Part shown: positions 1 through 11,163 of the stretch, piece by piece
Position numbering within the stretch: the first letter of the stretch is position 1
How the letters are laid out: each line of letters opens with the position of its first letter
DNA from: Bryum argenteum
Taxonomy: Eukaryota > Streptophyta > Bryopsida > Bryales > Bryaceae
DNA: 64,000 nt
Assembly (NCBI GenBank): GCA_037043015.1
Contig: CM073324.1
Location: 551,413 to 615,412, forward strand
Reading direction: 5' to 3'
Translations under genes and position numbers: made by a program
The notes under the pieces: generated by a model
What the model saw: the letters and a program-made list of their open reading frames with translations, nothing else
The model's database searches: none
What the model was told of the DNA's origin: nothing

Positions 1-5
1 GTTGG

Positions 6-3000
6 TCAGATGTTTGCTCTTGTGCCGAGGCGCGACGCTAGCTTCTGTCCCAGTGTCTTGTCACACTGCAACAAGCAGCACACATCATCCAACTCGTAAG
101 TAAACTTCGCCATGGGTATGCCATAGATTTGTGAGATATATATTCTTTATCCATCAGTGAAGAAAAAGCACTGAGGTGGCCTAGGTCATTCAAAGCGAAT
201 CGAAGAGAAGACTATCACGAGGATTGTAGTCCAGAATGATGATTTGGTACCTGTGACATGTAGGAGAGCCAAATGCTCCGGATTTCGTGTGTTAGCCGTG
301 GATCTCCCAGTGCTTTAGCCATTCTGGCGATGAATCTCTCCTGCCTGTTGCATCATTTCCAATTGTACAGTTCTAAACTTGAGCGAAGGAGGAGTGATAT
401 ATACAAGCAATACCTCTATGCCAGGTTATCCACTATACATGTACTTTACGACCTCTTCGACTACATCGATTTTCCTCTGATGGCATGTGGTAAACAAGTA
501 TGCAATTAGAATTGAGTACGTCGATCAATATATCCATTCAATATGTTACAAGTATGGACTTCGGTAAATTAGTGTCCCACGCACTAGTAGGTTACGTAAT
601 GTGTCTGAAAAGGGTTGTTGGCTCACCTGGCCTGGTCCCAAGTGCGGTAACGTTCGCCGGGCTGAATGAAGTTGTTCTCCTTTGGAATCACAGTCTGTCA
701 TCACCCAAAAAGTATACTTCTGCCCTTAGAGCTTCATGATTTTTGTTTACATAGAATAACAAGATTAGCACAGTGCTTATGGGGCTGACGTTCTACTAAA
801 TATATTACAGACGTGCTATTAGAAAGGCTGAAATGAAGGACGACGAAATCCAAGTAGATGACACCCAGAACAATTGAACTGGATCATGGGGATGACGTAC
901 CTGACTTACCTAGATGGCTAAAAATATTTCATTCCGTTGCGGCCTGAATATTTACGTTTATGTTTTGATGAACAAATGGAGGTCGACAAGGACTGCGCCC
1001 CGGCTGTTCAACAATTTTCCGAGGATTCTTCATTGACAGAAATTCAAGACATCATTATGTATGATAATGTCATGGTCTTGAAGATCAATTGTGCCCAGCC
1101 GGGTGCGCAGGCCCCGGTGACCTTCATTGGTTCGATCATCATGAAGAGCACATGCTCGATTTCTCGCAGGTCCTGCAATAAGAGTTTGGCTACAGGCTCT
1201 ATCTATCTATCTATCTACGGATTCTGTACGAAGTGCCTTGCAGGCTGCTGTGCACCTCTGGCGAACAGCATACCATTCATCCGAGGTTTATTTGACATCA
1301 CAAGATCCAGGGATATGGAGAATGTGGCCAATGAGCAATGACTATGAACTCAACGATGGGGTTCCATCCTTTTCCATAGCCATTGGAAAAGGATGGAAGT
1401 TGGAATGAAAGGGGAACTTGAAGAAGTGAAAGCTATTACCTTCTCTCGAATGCCACTGACGTGTGCCTTGGAAATGGGGAAACGCTCTGCCAGACGAAGG
1501 GAGTCAAAGCGTGATGGCCAATAGTTCACCTATCATGAAGCACACAAGCAGTGAACGATGAGTGACAGACAGCGAAGAGAAGTTTCATATGAAAGCGAGC
1601 ACATTCATCACCAAAGAGAGAGCCTGGAAGCGTAACGTAGGGACAGACTGATGCACGCAGGTCACCTCTTCATCCCGGTGAGTGAAATTCATGAAGCCTT
1701 CGTGGTGGTTGTTGTGATGCGCGCACTTGGGGGCGTTGGCTGGTAAAAGCAGGTAGTTTGGCCCCAGGCGATGGCGTTGAGTATCGCCGTATGCGAAAAT
1801 GCGACACTGCAGCATCTTGTCGTTGCTGTAGTAGATACCGGGCGGCACAATTCCAGGCGAGAATGCCAACTGCTCGTTCTCGTTGAAGAAGTTGTCCAGA
1901 TTCTTGTTCAACACCATTCGTCCCACAGGCTGCACCCCACAACACACTGTTAATGTTATTTTTACTGACACGCTATTAGTCCTGGCATGTATACACACAC
2001 GTACGCAATGGTAACATTCACACGGAACCTAGAAAAGCGGTGCAGCAGGCCTTTCGAATACTTGTTGAATAAGTTGGATCATCAAAGAAAAAGAAAAAAG
2101 AAAGAAAAAGAATATAGAATATATAGACTGCATGCACAGTACTCTCGACATACATCCATTAATCGGTAGTAGCGTACCTGCAGGGGGAACAACTCCTCGG
2201 GCCAGATCTTGGTGGTGTCCATGGGGTCGAAGTCGTACTTATCTTCGTCATTGGGGTTCATGGTCTGGATATACAGTCTCCATTCGGGGAAGCTGCCAGA
2301 AGCGATGGTATCATACAGATCCTTGGTGGCATGGCTGTGGTTTTGGGCCACCACCTTGGCAGCCTCCTCCTCCAGTAGGAATTTCAATCCGCAAGTTGGC
2401 CTCCAGTGCCACTTGATGAGCGTCTCTTTGCCCTCCTTGTTGATCAACTAGAGTGGCCGGCAATAGACAACGCACGCATCGACAGTAATTAGGACGTAAA
2501 ATCGCAACAGCTACCAGGTGTGGATCGATGTATGTAACGAACACCTTCAGATTATGATGCAGGGAAAAACAATCACGAGATATGCAAGCGGTTATGACCA
2601 AATTGTTATGGATCGTGGCCGCATGGGGATGAAGATCTTCACGTGGCATGGCGATCAAGTGAGTGCGTACGTACCTTAAAGGTATGCACAGCGTATCCGT
2701 CCATGTGGCGGTAGTCGGTGGGGACGCCCCAGTCGTCCAGCCACCAGAAGAACATGTGCGTACTTTCGGGGATGTACGACAAGTAGTCCATGATGCGCCA
2801 CCATTCTTGCACATTCGACTTGGGGTTGGGTTTCATGGCGTGAATTACATCTGGAAACTGCTCCACCATACCATCAACAGACAGTTAGAAGGGCCTCCAA
2901 CATGTATAGTTGATTGTTACGCTCTTGCTGAACACCTGATTCTGCTTCAATGCTGTAGCGTACAATTCCCCCAGCCTGATTTCACTACTTATTGCAGAGC

Positions 3001-4483
3001 TTGTACCTGCATGGCGTCGCGCACGAAAAAGACCGGCATGTTGTTGCCCACCATGTCAAAGTTTCCTTCGCGAGTGTAAAACTTGACGGCAAATCCGCGA
3101 GGGTCCGGCAGCGTCTCGGGGCTGCCCTTCTCGTGGATGACTGTGGAGAATCGCGCAATGAGGGGCGTCTGCAACAACGAGCCTCGCGCGTGTTATTGTG
3201 GACGTGAAACAGGGGACTCGACCAGGACTGTCAGCAGACTCGCTGCTGCGATGCGTACCTAGCTGACTGATTTCGAGGTGCAGCGTTTAACGCGCGCTAA
3301 GAGTGTAAATTCTTTTGATTATTTTCTTCTGAAGTCTTTATCGTACCTGGACACCGACTCCTCGAAGAAAGTCCGCGCATGTGAGGTGGGTAATGTCATG
3401 GGTGACCTCAAAGTAGCCTTTAGCTCCTGCTCCCCGAGCATGCACAATGCGCTCCGGAATGCGCTCGCGGTGAAAATTGGCGATCTTCTCCACCAAGTGG
3501 TAGTCCTCCAGGAGCACAGGTCCTGGCCATCATAGTATCAAGCATCCTGGGTTAGTCACCACGGGTCTGCCGTACGTACCTCTGTTCAATTGAGCACTGC
3601 ATTGCGCTTGGATCGAAGCCAGCGGTCACAACAAGCTAAGATGTTGCCATGCAATTTGCAATTCTGTTCATGGTGAGAAATGGGGATAATAATCTTTCAG
3701 CTGCGAAGTTTCTTCGATCGTGTCTGCCAGTAGTAAGTCATCATCGATCATTTACTGCACACTCTGCACACTAGTTTCTAAAGACGAGCTTGTCGACCGC
3801 TGCCCGACTACTTCTTCAGAAGAATGTACGTCAGCATTAAGGATGCAGAAGTCAGATTTAGCTCCTGGGATCATGGCATACCTCGGCTCCCGATGGTCAT
3901 CGACGACGTGTTGTTGTAAACGGGCCCGCCCTGATTGTTGGTCATGTAAGGCGTGTTGAACGCACTCGACGGTCGATACTGCAGAAAATGATCATCCTGG
4001 TCACTTCAACATTCAGCAGCAGCATACAATTTGACAGAAAAGACTTGATATGCATATATGCAGGTACTTGTGGAGAGAAGTGGAAAATGCGAAGGCCAAC
4101 TCGCACATGCATTCATGTTGTACGGACGCGCTCCTCCAGGAACTCTAACTACAGTGGATCCACAATACTTAATTGGATCCACTGGGATCGGACGGCGTGG
4201 ACACATGTGATACATCTCTAAGCATGGAGCACAGGAGGACGAGACGTGTCTAGACGTGAAACAATGCGAGCAAAGGATAACAATGAAACATGAGCGGAAA
4301 GACACCCGGGTGCAGGCAAGAGACAGTAAAACAAGCAAGATAGCTGAGGATCGAGAGCAGCGGCCATGAGCCGGGGCTTCTCCTGCAGAACGAACATACA
4401 GATCGGAGAGAGCGCAGAAAGAGAGAGAGAGAGAGACGAAGGCGGCGACCGTCGGACGGGGAGCTCACCCGGTAGGGATCCAT
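6..4483 (-). CDS. CAT: Catalase, plant peroxisomal type, 11 exons, complete
   Basis: Haem enzyme that splits hydrogen peroxide into water and oxygen in peroxisomes. I read exons, in gene order, at 4483-4469, 3978-3882, 3522-3347, 3168-3007, 2857-2675, 2447-2178, 1929-1666, 1529-1440, 694-627, 344-251 and 65-6. All junctions are GT-AG and frames join to exactly 493 codons (492 residues plus stop), the usual plant catalase length. The start MDPYR matches the plant family. Catalytic His65 ([11 protein letters not shown]), Asn138 ([10 protein letters not shown]) and haem ligand Tyr348 ([14 protein letters not shown]) fall at the plant numbers. The end, [13 protein letters not shown], puts QKL at -13 to -11, the internal peroxisome signal known in plant catalases. 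Residues about 390-450 differ more from seed-plant catalases than the core does, which I take to mean a non-seed lineage. The stop lies 5 bases from the window edge, so the 3' UTR is outside. Confidence 0.97.
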
Positions 4484-4568
4484 GGTGGAGGAATTAGGTG
4501 GAGATCAGCGTGGGAGGGGGAAGCCGTGCTGGTGAGGCTGTGAGTACTCATGCCCGGCACAAGCCATG

Positions 4569-4576
4569 CTATATAG
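4569..4576 (-). promoter_or_regulatory. TATA element of the catalase promoter
   Basis: CTATATAG reads the same on both strands and lies about 90 bases upstream of the catalase ATG at 4483. This leaves room for a start site near 4540 and a leader of roughly 55 bases. It stands alone in GC-rich DNA. Seen: the motif and spacing. Inferred: its use as TATA box. Confidence 0.6.
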
Positions 4577-4870
4577 GAGCCTCGGCCCGGCAGATGGGAG
4601 GGTGAGCGCGGCCGGGCGCGGCCCGGCCCCTGGTGTATGGGACTGCAAGTGTGGCAGGCATGACGATATTTGCTCTGGCAAGCAGGCAGGGAAGGCCCCC
4701 CCTGTACATGTACTAACTGAAGTTACTGTGGCTGAATCATCCAAGTGATCTATCCTTACCTCACTGGTGGGGTAACTCGAGTTTCAACTCAGCAGATGAT
4801 AAAGTTCTCGGTTGGATCAATGATCCGCTCCAGGCCCCTCGATTTAAAGGTGTTGTCCTGCACTGTCCGC

Positions 4871-4878
4871 TTACGTCA
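4871..4878 (-). promoter_or_regulatory. Possible bZIP (TGACG-type) site upstream of catalase
   Basis: TGACGTAA on the minus strand, about 390 bases upstream of the catalase ATG. TGACG cores are known binding sites of plant TGA/bZIP factors that respond to oxidative stress, which would suit a catalase. One 8-base match is weak evidence. Confidence 0.25.
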
Positions 4879-6017
4879 GGCATGATGCTTACCCACAATG
4901 CATGCTCTGACATCTCTATGATCCCCTCATCAATATTTATCCCCCACACGTAAGTGCTCAATATCCCAGACACCCAGACTTTATGTTCATTCTGTGTGCT
5001 CTCATCGGACTGATCGGAGTATGCTTTGAAGTTGCTGAGTTCCTGGCTCCCTGCCTTTCCTGGAATATTCCTTTTCGGTCTCCGCCTCTGCTATCTCTCT
5101 CTCTCTCTCTCTTTGCCTCACTCTCCTCGCTTCATCACATGCGTACCCTCCACTGTCTTCTTCGGCATCATGTTATGTTAGTATCAATTAATGGAAATCA
5201 TTACACTTTGAACCGAAACAAGTTCGTTGCTCGGCGGATGAACTATTGTCGGTATCATGCTTTCACGTCGGTCTCTATTGTATTTCTCATCCAAGTTGTG
5301 ATGATGAAATCCATTGTCATATTGTTTTTACGGTACTTGATACAGGTATACCCAATTGACTCCTAGCCGACTAAATAATGCTCTCTTTTAATTTTTTTTA
5401 CACATTTCAGATGTCGACTCAACACTCCTAGTTTTACATTCTTACATTTCACATTTCATTATATGTTGTTTTTCAAGTATACCCATCATTCTTTCTGAGC
5501 ATACATTTTTCTCAAAATTTGGCATAAAAATTTGGGTCCAACTTGCAACTTGCAACGTATTGGTACATACACTTGTGTACGATTTTGTACCAAGCGTATC
5601 TATGTATTTGTCAATGAATTTTTAAACGGGGATGTATATAATATTGTAATTTTACAGTAATCTCTTGAAAGATATCTATATTTCTTGAAATGTTTGACAT
5701 TTATGATAATTTGATGAACAAAGTGTTGTACAAATTGTATACCAACAACCAAAGTAAGTAATATTATTCATAGTACATAACATAACATTACCAACACTAA
5801 GTGTTGCTTACACTATGGACCAAGAGCTATGACCAAGGAATTCTAAAATCCGTGATTGGAGAGTAAAATGCTCATGGTCCCATTTGGCTTCACACTACCT
5901 TGAAAAAAGGAGAATGACCACTAACTTTAAGGTCCCTAAAGTATGCTAGATTTTTACTAGTGGATAATGTTTTCATGGTCTTCTTGATTGTTGTTGAGTT
6001 GAAGAAAATGCAAGACC

Positions 6018-7395
6018 AGAACATATTAGTGCTAAAAGACATCACAAAATGTTGGAATTTTACTTTGAAGTGAAAATGCTACCTATAAACTAATTACACT
6101 GAAAAAACCACCAACTACAAAGATGTATACCGTCGACTAGTACGTCCCCCGGCGGTACCACGCTTCTATAAATAATTTTCAATGTTTTTTAGGCCATAAA
6201 TTCTTCAGAACCCAATATTTTGAGCTCTGTCACTCATTTTGCAATTCCATTGTTTTCAACAACTCTATAGAGAAAACCCGCTTCCAACAACACCTCATGC
6301 GCCCCCATCCAATCGGCAGTGCCCAAGATGATAATGTCATGTTCAAAACAAACTACCTGCCTTAAATAATACTAATTCTCTCCCATAATGTCAGATCGAT
6401 AGTTTTTCTACCCTTAACCTTTGAAGGTAGATTTGAGAGAACCTATGCATTTGACGTTATGCAGCATAGGGAGTAGATGACGCCCTTGAATTCAAAATAT
6501 CCATGAGAAAAAGTTCTTTGTGCAAACAATGGTCTCACAATGTTACAATAGTGAAAATTGCCAAAGATTTGATGAACGTAAAATAGTCCAAAAATCAACC
6601 CATTGCACTCAAATCTATGCCTTATCTTTGATACATCCTTGATTCTTCAAGGTTTCTACCTCTGAAACTAGACTCTAACTAGAATTTATCCCAAAAAATA
6701 AAGTCAGATTTCCAACGGTGAATGAAGGAGATATAGCTCTTCAACTATTATTCATTAACTTACATTTATCATTTTAGAAACATCATTGCAAATCCAATAC
6801 CAAAGGTATTTGGATCAAAATTAATCCAACTAGGAAGTTGTTAGCCTTCATCTTTGAATCATGATTCTATCCAAAAAATAATCCTAAGAACATTATTTGA
6901 TTTCCCATAATTGCCCCATGTTTGAAAACCCAAAAACAAGAGGTGCCTTCATTGAAATGCATTCCATTGATTCATACTTCATTGTTCGAGTTTAAACTTA
7001 TATGACACAAACTAGACTTGATTTGGCACCTCACCCAAGTGATTATATCCAAAACAGACTCCGAATGTAGAAGTTATAGCTTTCAAAGTTTTTGCCCTTC
7101 ATCCAAAATGTTGTTTTTCAACATCCGGCAAGTCTAGCGGCTGAATACTTTGACCATGCCCTCTCTCTTTTTGCTATATTTGGAATTAGGGCATTTTTGC
7201 AATTTATGGTGATTTGGGGGTCGTAATTAGTTGAAAATTCACTAATTTGGGATCTGTTGGTCCAATTCGCGATCCAATTGTTGCCCCCACCTCTATAGTA
7301 TAACCCGCTTCCTTTGACACCTCATGCGCCCCGATCCAACTAGCGGTTCCCAAGATCATAATTTCACACACTCACTCACTCTCAAGACAAAGTAG
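6018..7395 (+). mobile_element. K-family insertion nested in the L element
   Basis: About 6560-7110 aligns by eye with the K element at 52740-53718. Shared stretches include the text around CCCAAAAAATAAAGTCA and the block ending CATCCAAAATGTTGTTTTTC. TTAA ends are not clear here, and the insertion may itself be composite: a block resembling 6245-6330 recurs at 7295-7360. Boundaries come from where the L sequence stops and resumes. Confidence 0.5.
6370..6475. mobile_element. Possible degenerate Stowaway-like MITE
   Basis: About 105 bases with a CTCTCCCATAATGTCA-like left end and a GCATAGGGAGTA right end, flanked by TA. The inside shares GGTAGATTTGAGAGA with the clearer MITEs at 30378 and 18794. 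The ends are eroded, hence low confidence. Confidence 0.35.
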
Positions 7396-8077
7396 CTACC
7401 TAATGTGATAGAATCAAGGAGAGCATGAGGCTCAAAAATCAATGATCGGCTAGTGTTCAATTATTTTAAGAGAAAGAGGAGGGTAAAAGAAAGAATGATG
7501 AGGATTTATATTAGAAAATTGAGCTGAAACTTGTCTAAGCCTAAATCCACTTTATACTACAAAGAGTGACCAAGCCACTTGAAATTGTATTTTCAATCTT
7601 GCAAGATCACGGCTATTGACCAGGAGCCATGACCATGAGAATGGTTTTAATTTTCTTGGTCATGGCTCTTTATTCATAGTGTACAACGACCCTAAGGTAC
7701 AAAGTCTTATCATTGTACATTCTAATCCTCCCCTTTTCTAAAGATGAACCCTAAAATCTCACCCACTTACAAATAAAAACGCCTCATCCCCTTATCACCG
7801 TATGTGCTCACATAAATCTTACATACTCCAAAGAAACTCCAACACATGTTTTTATTGATTGGCACAAGTCATAAAAAGATAATTTAGGTATTACACGCCA
7901 TTAGGTAAGATTCATTATGTGAATTTTATTAAGTATTTTGAGTTGTAAGTTTAAAACATTTATGATACATTTGTGAATTATTATAAAATTATGTTCTCAC
8001 TTGTGTTCACACTCTTTTTGATTCCTTAAACTACTTTAATTTCTTTGTAAGTTTATAAGAAAGGATATGTGCCTTTC

Positions 8078-9013
8078 TTAACCCCTAAAAATCCAGGAAA
8101 GCCGATTCGGTTTTCTGAGATTTCGGGCAGCTCATTTTAAGCATTTAAACTGATATTTTTGCCTAAGATTTTTATTGGGTGCTCCACATGCAGTAATGTG
8201 TATGTGGTAAAATTTTCAAAGTCAAATTTTAATTTTATAACCTTCATCTAGAAATTTTAGGTTTCAAGTCCAAATCGGGCAGTTTAAAATAATTTTTTTT
8301 AATTTTTTTTTTTTTAGAAATATGTTCATTACCAAATTACTATTCAAATTCCAATGTGTCCGAAGTCAAAAAGTTTACCAATTTTACAAGGGCAGCCTCC
8401 AAAACTTTCAAAAACAATCTTCACAATTTCTAGTAATTTTACAATTTTTTCTTTCAAAAATTGCCAAAATTCGAGATTTTGGATTTTTTCCAAGATTTTT
8501 TTTTTCAAAATTCACATTATCATAAATGCACCTTCTCACCGTCGAGATTTTTCTCAAACTAAATATATCATACGTGGTGCTTGTTTTACTATATGGTTGT
8601 TTTTAGACCTTCTTTCATAAAATATTTTACATTAAGGTCAAAAAGTGGAATTGGTCTCTAAAATTTTGCATGAGCATAACCAACTTGAATACCTACATGA
8701 AAAAAAATGAGGGAAAAATATTTGGAATAACAATCATCAAGTTGCCCTTGGCACCATTTAGACAATGCCTCTCACGCAGTGGCAAAAAAAAAGTGTTGGT
8801 CAAACTTTGATTGTTATGATCTCACAAATGAAAAACATCCAACGGTTGAAATTTTGACCAGTCCTTTGTATACAAGTTAGGTACAAGATCTTACGGTTCA
8901 AAGTCTAAAACCAGAAAAAAAAGTTTCTCCATTTCCCCATCTCCCAACGAAGGTGAAAAATGGCAGTTTTTGGTTCTGGAGGTCGAGGAAACCCCTGGAT
9001 TTTTAGGGGTTAA
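8078..9013. mobile_element. TTAA-bounded non-autonomous element, family A (piggyBac-like)
   Basis: 936 bases including a TTAA at each end. The left end TTAACCCCTAAAAATCCAGG is the exact reverse complement of the right end. TTAA duplication plus ends starting CCC is the known hallmark of piggyBac transposition; assignment by ends alone is inference. The inside is AT-rich with homopolymer runs and no transposase. The frames at 8322-8620 are low-complexity Phe/Lys/Gln text. It carries the shared module (GATCTCACAAATG then GATCTTACGGTT) at about 8802-8905. The perfect 20-base ends suggest a fairly recent insertion. Confidence 0.85.
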
Positions 9014-9129
9014 ATCTCTGGTAGGAGGTGGTCGTAGGTTTTAAGCTTTGAAGACCTTTTTGTGTTCCATTGGAACCTCATGCGATTGTTAAGATTTGTA
9101 GTTACCATATAACAACATTGCAGAGGTCC

Positions 9130-9415
9130 AAGCCATATAATCTACTAAGCCATCGATCCTACCAATAAAAACTATAAGCATCTCTTCCTATACAAGGATG
9201 TTTGAAATAACTTTTTATGCCCTATTAGCAATGTACCAATGTACCTGACAGGAAAGCTCTTTACATGGTACTTTTATAGAATTATCCCGTGTCTACCATT
9301 TCCTCATATTATGTTTATTATTTTTATATGATAAGGTACCCGTCATCCCGACAAAGAAGCACTTTATATGGTATTTTAAAAAAGTATCTCGTGTCTACCA
9401 TTCCATAATAATTTT
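9130..9415 (+). repeat. Dispersed repeat, two tandem degenerate copies
   Basis: A unit with TACC..GTC..CCCGACAAAG, then CTTTACATGGTA and TCTACCATT, occurs twice (about 9230-9300 and 9335-9410). A third relative lies at about 34350-34425 in a dynein intron. No ends or coding potential were identified. Confidence 0.45.
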
Positions 9416-9427
9416 ATACATGTCCGT

Positions 9428-9652
9428 GTGTGTGTGTTTTTTTTTTTTTTTTTTTTTTAATAATTTTAATTTAATTCATTTTAATTCATTTTAATTTACA
9501 TAATCCAAAAAACATAATAGAAGATAGGTAGATAGGTTGGTTGGTAAGTTCGTAAGATGGTAGGTAGGTACGTTGGGTAGGAAGGTTTGGTGGATGGGAA
9601 GGTTTGGTGGGTAGGAAGGTTTGGTAGGTAGGAAGGTATGGTAGGTAGAAAG
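9428..9652. repeat. Poly-T run and GGTAGG/GGTTTGG minisatellite
   Basis: A T-run at about 9437-9458 is followed by tetranucleotide-like GATAGGTA/GGTTGGTA text and then a 16-18-base tandem unit of the form AAGGTTTGGTGGGTAGG at about 9521-9652. The G/T strand asymmetry is strong. Simple repeat; no function is claimed. Confidence 0.75.
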
Positions 9653-9906
9653 GATCGCCCGAACAGTATTATGTTATAGAAGTAGATGATATTATAGGCT
9701 CTAGTCTTGGCCCTAGATTCGACGGTAATTCATATTGTATAAAATTGTATCTTGACCCTATTGCCGCCATGGAGTCACCTAGTCAAAAAAGTCTTAGTAT
9801 TGTCCGTAAAAAATATTGTTCGTATTCTCAACATTGCAACATTGAGAAAACCAATAGCTAAAGTGATCCAAGATTGCATTGACCACTCATTTTAGTAGAA
9901 AAATCT

Positions 9907-10668
9907 TACTCCTTCCATCCCATGATGTCTGATTGATATTGCAAATCTCTTGGGATTAAGCTCAATTTTGATAATTTTAAAATTTTAAAAATCTAATTGT
10001 ATGGGTAGCTCTCTCCAAGAGCTTTTTAGTTATATATAATTTGATAATATTTGCTTCAAAAATCTTAGAATTTTGGCGTGCCAAAGGTTGGGCAAAATTT
10101 GAGGGATCAATGATCATGTGCCCTAATCTTAATTGATGATAATGAAAGGTGCAATTACAGTGAGTGAAAAAGTACTCACCAAGATCTTTGTAGTGATATA
10201 TGATTTCATAACATTTGCTTCAATAACTAAAAAAATTGGCATGCCAAAGTGCAAAACTCAAGCTTCCAAGATCACACACCTTAAGCTTTGTTGATGATAA
10301 TGGGAGGTGCAATGTCACTGAGTGGATAACTCTCACCAAGAGCTTTGTAGCCATATATGCTATTATAACATTTGCTCTTGTAATCATAAAGATTTGACTT
10401 ACCAAAGGTTGGGCAAAACCCCTTCAACCATGTTCATGTTATGTATGTTGTCGGTGGTATTGAGGGTTTAATTTTGTTTCTTCCAATTGTGAGGTCATAA
10501 TGCACAATCATAGAACCAGCAAAGTAGTACCATGAGGTGATCAAAGGGCGCAATAAATTATACTTTGGTGATCAAATTGCCCAATTTTGTACTTGTTTGA
10601 AACCAATTAGACATTTTGGAGCTAACTAAAAAGGGCGTATCAATCAGACATTCTGGGACTATGTAGTA
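9907..10668. mobile_element. Stowaway-ended element with internal ~165-bp tandem array (P1)
   Basis: The left end TACTCCTTCCATCCCATGATG and a degenerate inverted right end resemble the known Stowaway terminal motif (CTCCCTCCGTCCC with TA duplication). Inside are about three ~165-base tandem units (near 10005, 10170 and 10330), each with AAGAGCTTTGTAG, AACATTTGCT and TGATGATAATG. A second copy with the same plan lies at 36435-37219. No transposase is seen. At about 760 bases it is large for Stowaway, owing to the array. Confidence 0.65.
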
Positions 10669-10715
10669 CTTTGTGATTTTGAATCTCAATGAAGTATTAG
10701 GACATGGTATGCCTA

Positions 10716-11163
10716 TTAATCCCTAAAACCGACTAAGGACATAATCTGTCCATTTAGGCTTTGGTCACCCTTTGGCTTTTGTTAAGGTTGAGGGTCTTAT
10801 GAGGGTAGAAATTGCATAGGCATGTTCCTAACTTACCTATGGAGAAGTATCCAAAGGGCATCAAATCAAATTTTTCATCAGAAGTGATTTTTTTGGCCCT
10901 CAAAAAACTACTTTCCCTTTCTACAACAAGGAAAAAAAAACTTTCTCTCCAACTTTGACTATAATGATATTACAATTGGTAAGAAATTTAAATGTGAGAT
11001 TTGATATACAAATACATGTAAAAGTTAGGTAATAGATCTTGTGGTTACATACCTAAAAAAACATCAAAAGTTTGAAAATTTTCACCTTTCATCAAATTTT
11101 GGTAGTTCTTGGTAGTTTTGAGACCTTTTGGCAGTTTTGAGGCAAGTCAACTTTAGGGGTTAA
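10716..11163. mobile_element. TTAA-bounded element, family B
   Basis: 448 bases between two TTAA sites. The left end is TTAATCCCTAAAACCGAC and the right end, reverse-complemented, is TTAACCCCTAAAGTTGAC, so the ends match at about 13 of 18 bases. It contains a divergent copy of the shared internal module at about 10949-11035 (AACTTTGACTATAATGAT, then GATCTTGTGGTT). No coding potential. Older than family A judging by its eroded ends. Confidence 0.6.

Larger units (their letters stand above)
4484..5804. other. Catalase upstream region and GC-to-AT boundary, no gene seen
   Basis: The first 600 bases are GC-rich promoter DNA with a CT-dinucleotide run at about 5094-5112. From about 5180 on, composition turns AT-rich and stays so for most of the window. 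The plus-strand open frame at 4983-5366 is low-complexity with no recognisable domain, and I do not call it a gene. Confidence 0.6.
5805..7695 (+). mobile_element. L-family inverted-end DNA element, split by a nested insertion
   Basis: The left end (TTACACTATGGACCA and on) and right end (near 7660-7690, CATGGCTCTTTATTCATAG then TGTACAACGACCC) match the two ends of a copy at about 53883-54580. The left part runs to about 6017 and the family sequence resumes near 7395. Between them is about 1.4 kb of unrelated sequence, mostly K-family. No coding capacity is seen, so it is non-autonomous. The superfamily was not determined and exact ends are approximate. Confidence 0.6.

Noticed and set aside
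937-1341. 134-codon plus-strand frame within the catalase gene
   Set aside because: It lies in the intron between catalase exons 1440 and 694, with no recognisable domain.
1585-1998. Minus-strand frame 1585-1998 as a separate catalase-like gene
   Set aside because: It is exon 7 of the catalase gene read through both introns.
8322-8620. Phe/Lys/Gln-rich frames
   Set aside because: They arise from T- and A-runs inside the family A element.
8078-9013. CCCTAAA/TTTAGGG at element ends as interstitial telomere repeats
   Set aside because: Each occurs once per end, inverted and next to TTAA, never in tandem, so these are transposon termini.
9990-10440. CRISPR-like regular array
   Set aside because: Units are ~165 bases, degenerate and without spacers in a eukaryotic context; it is a tandem repeat in a MITE.
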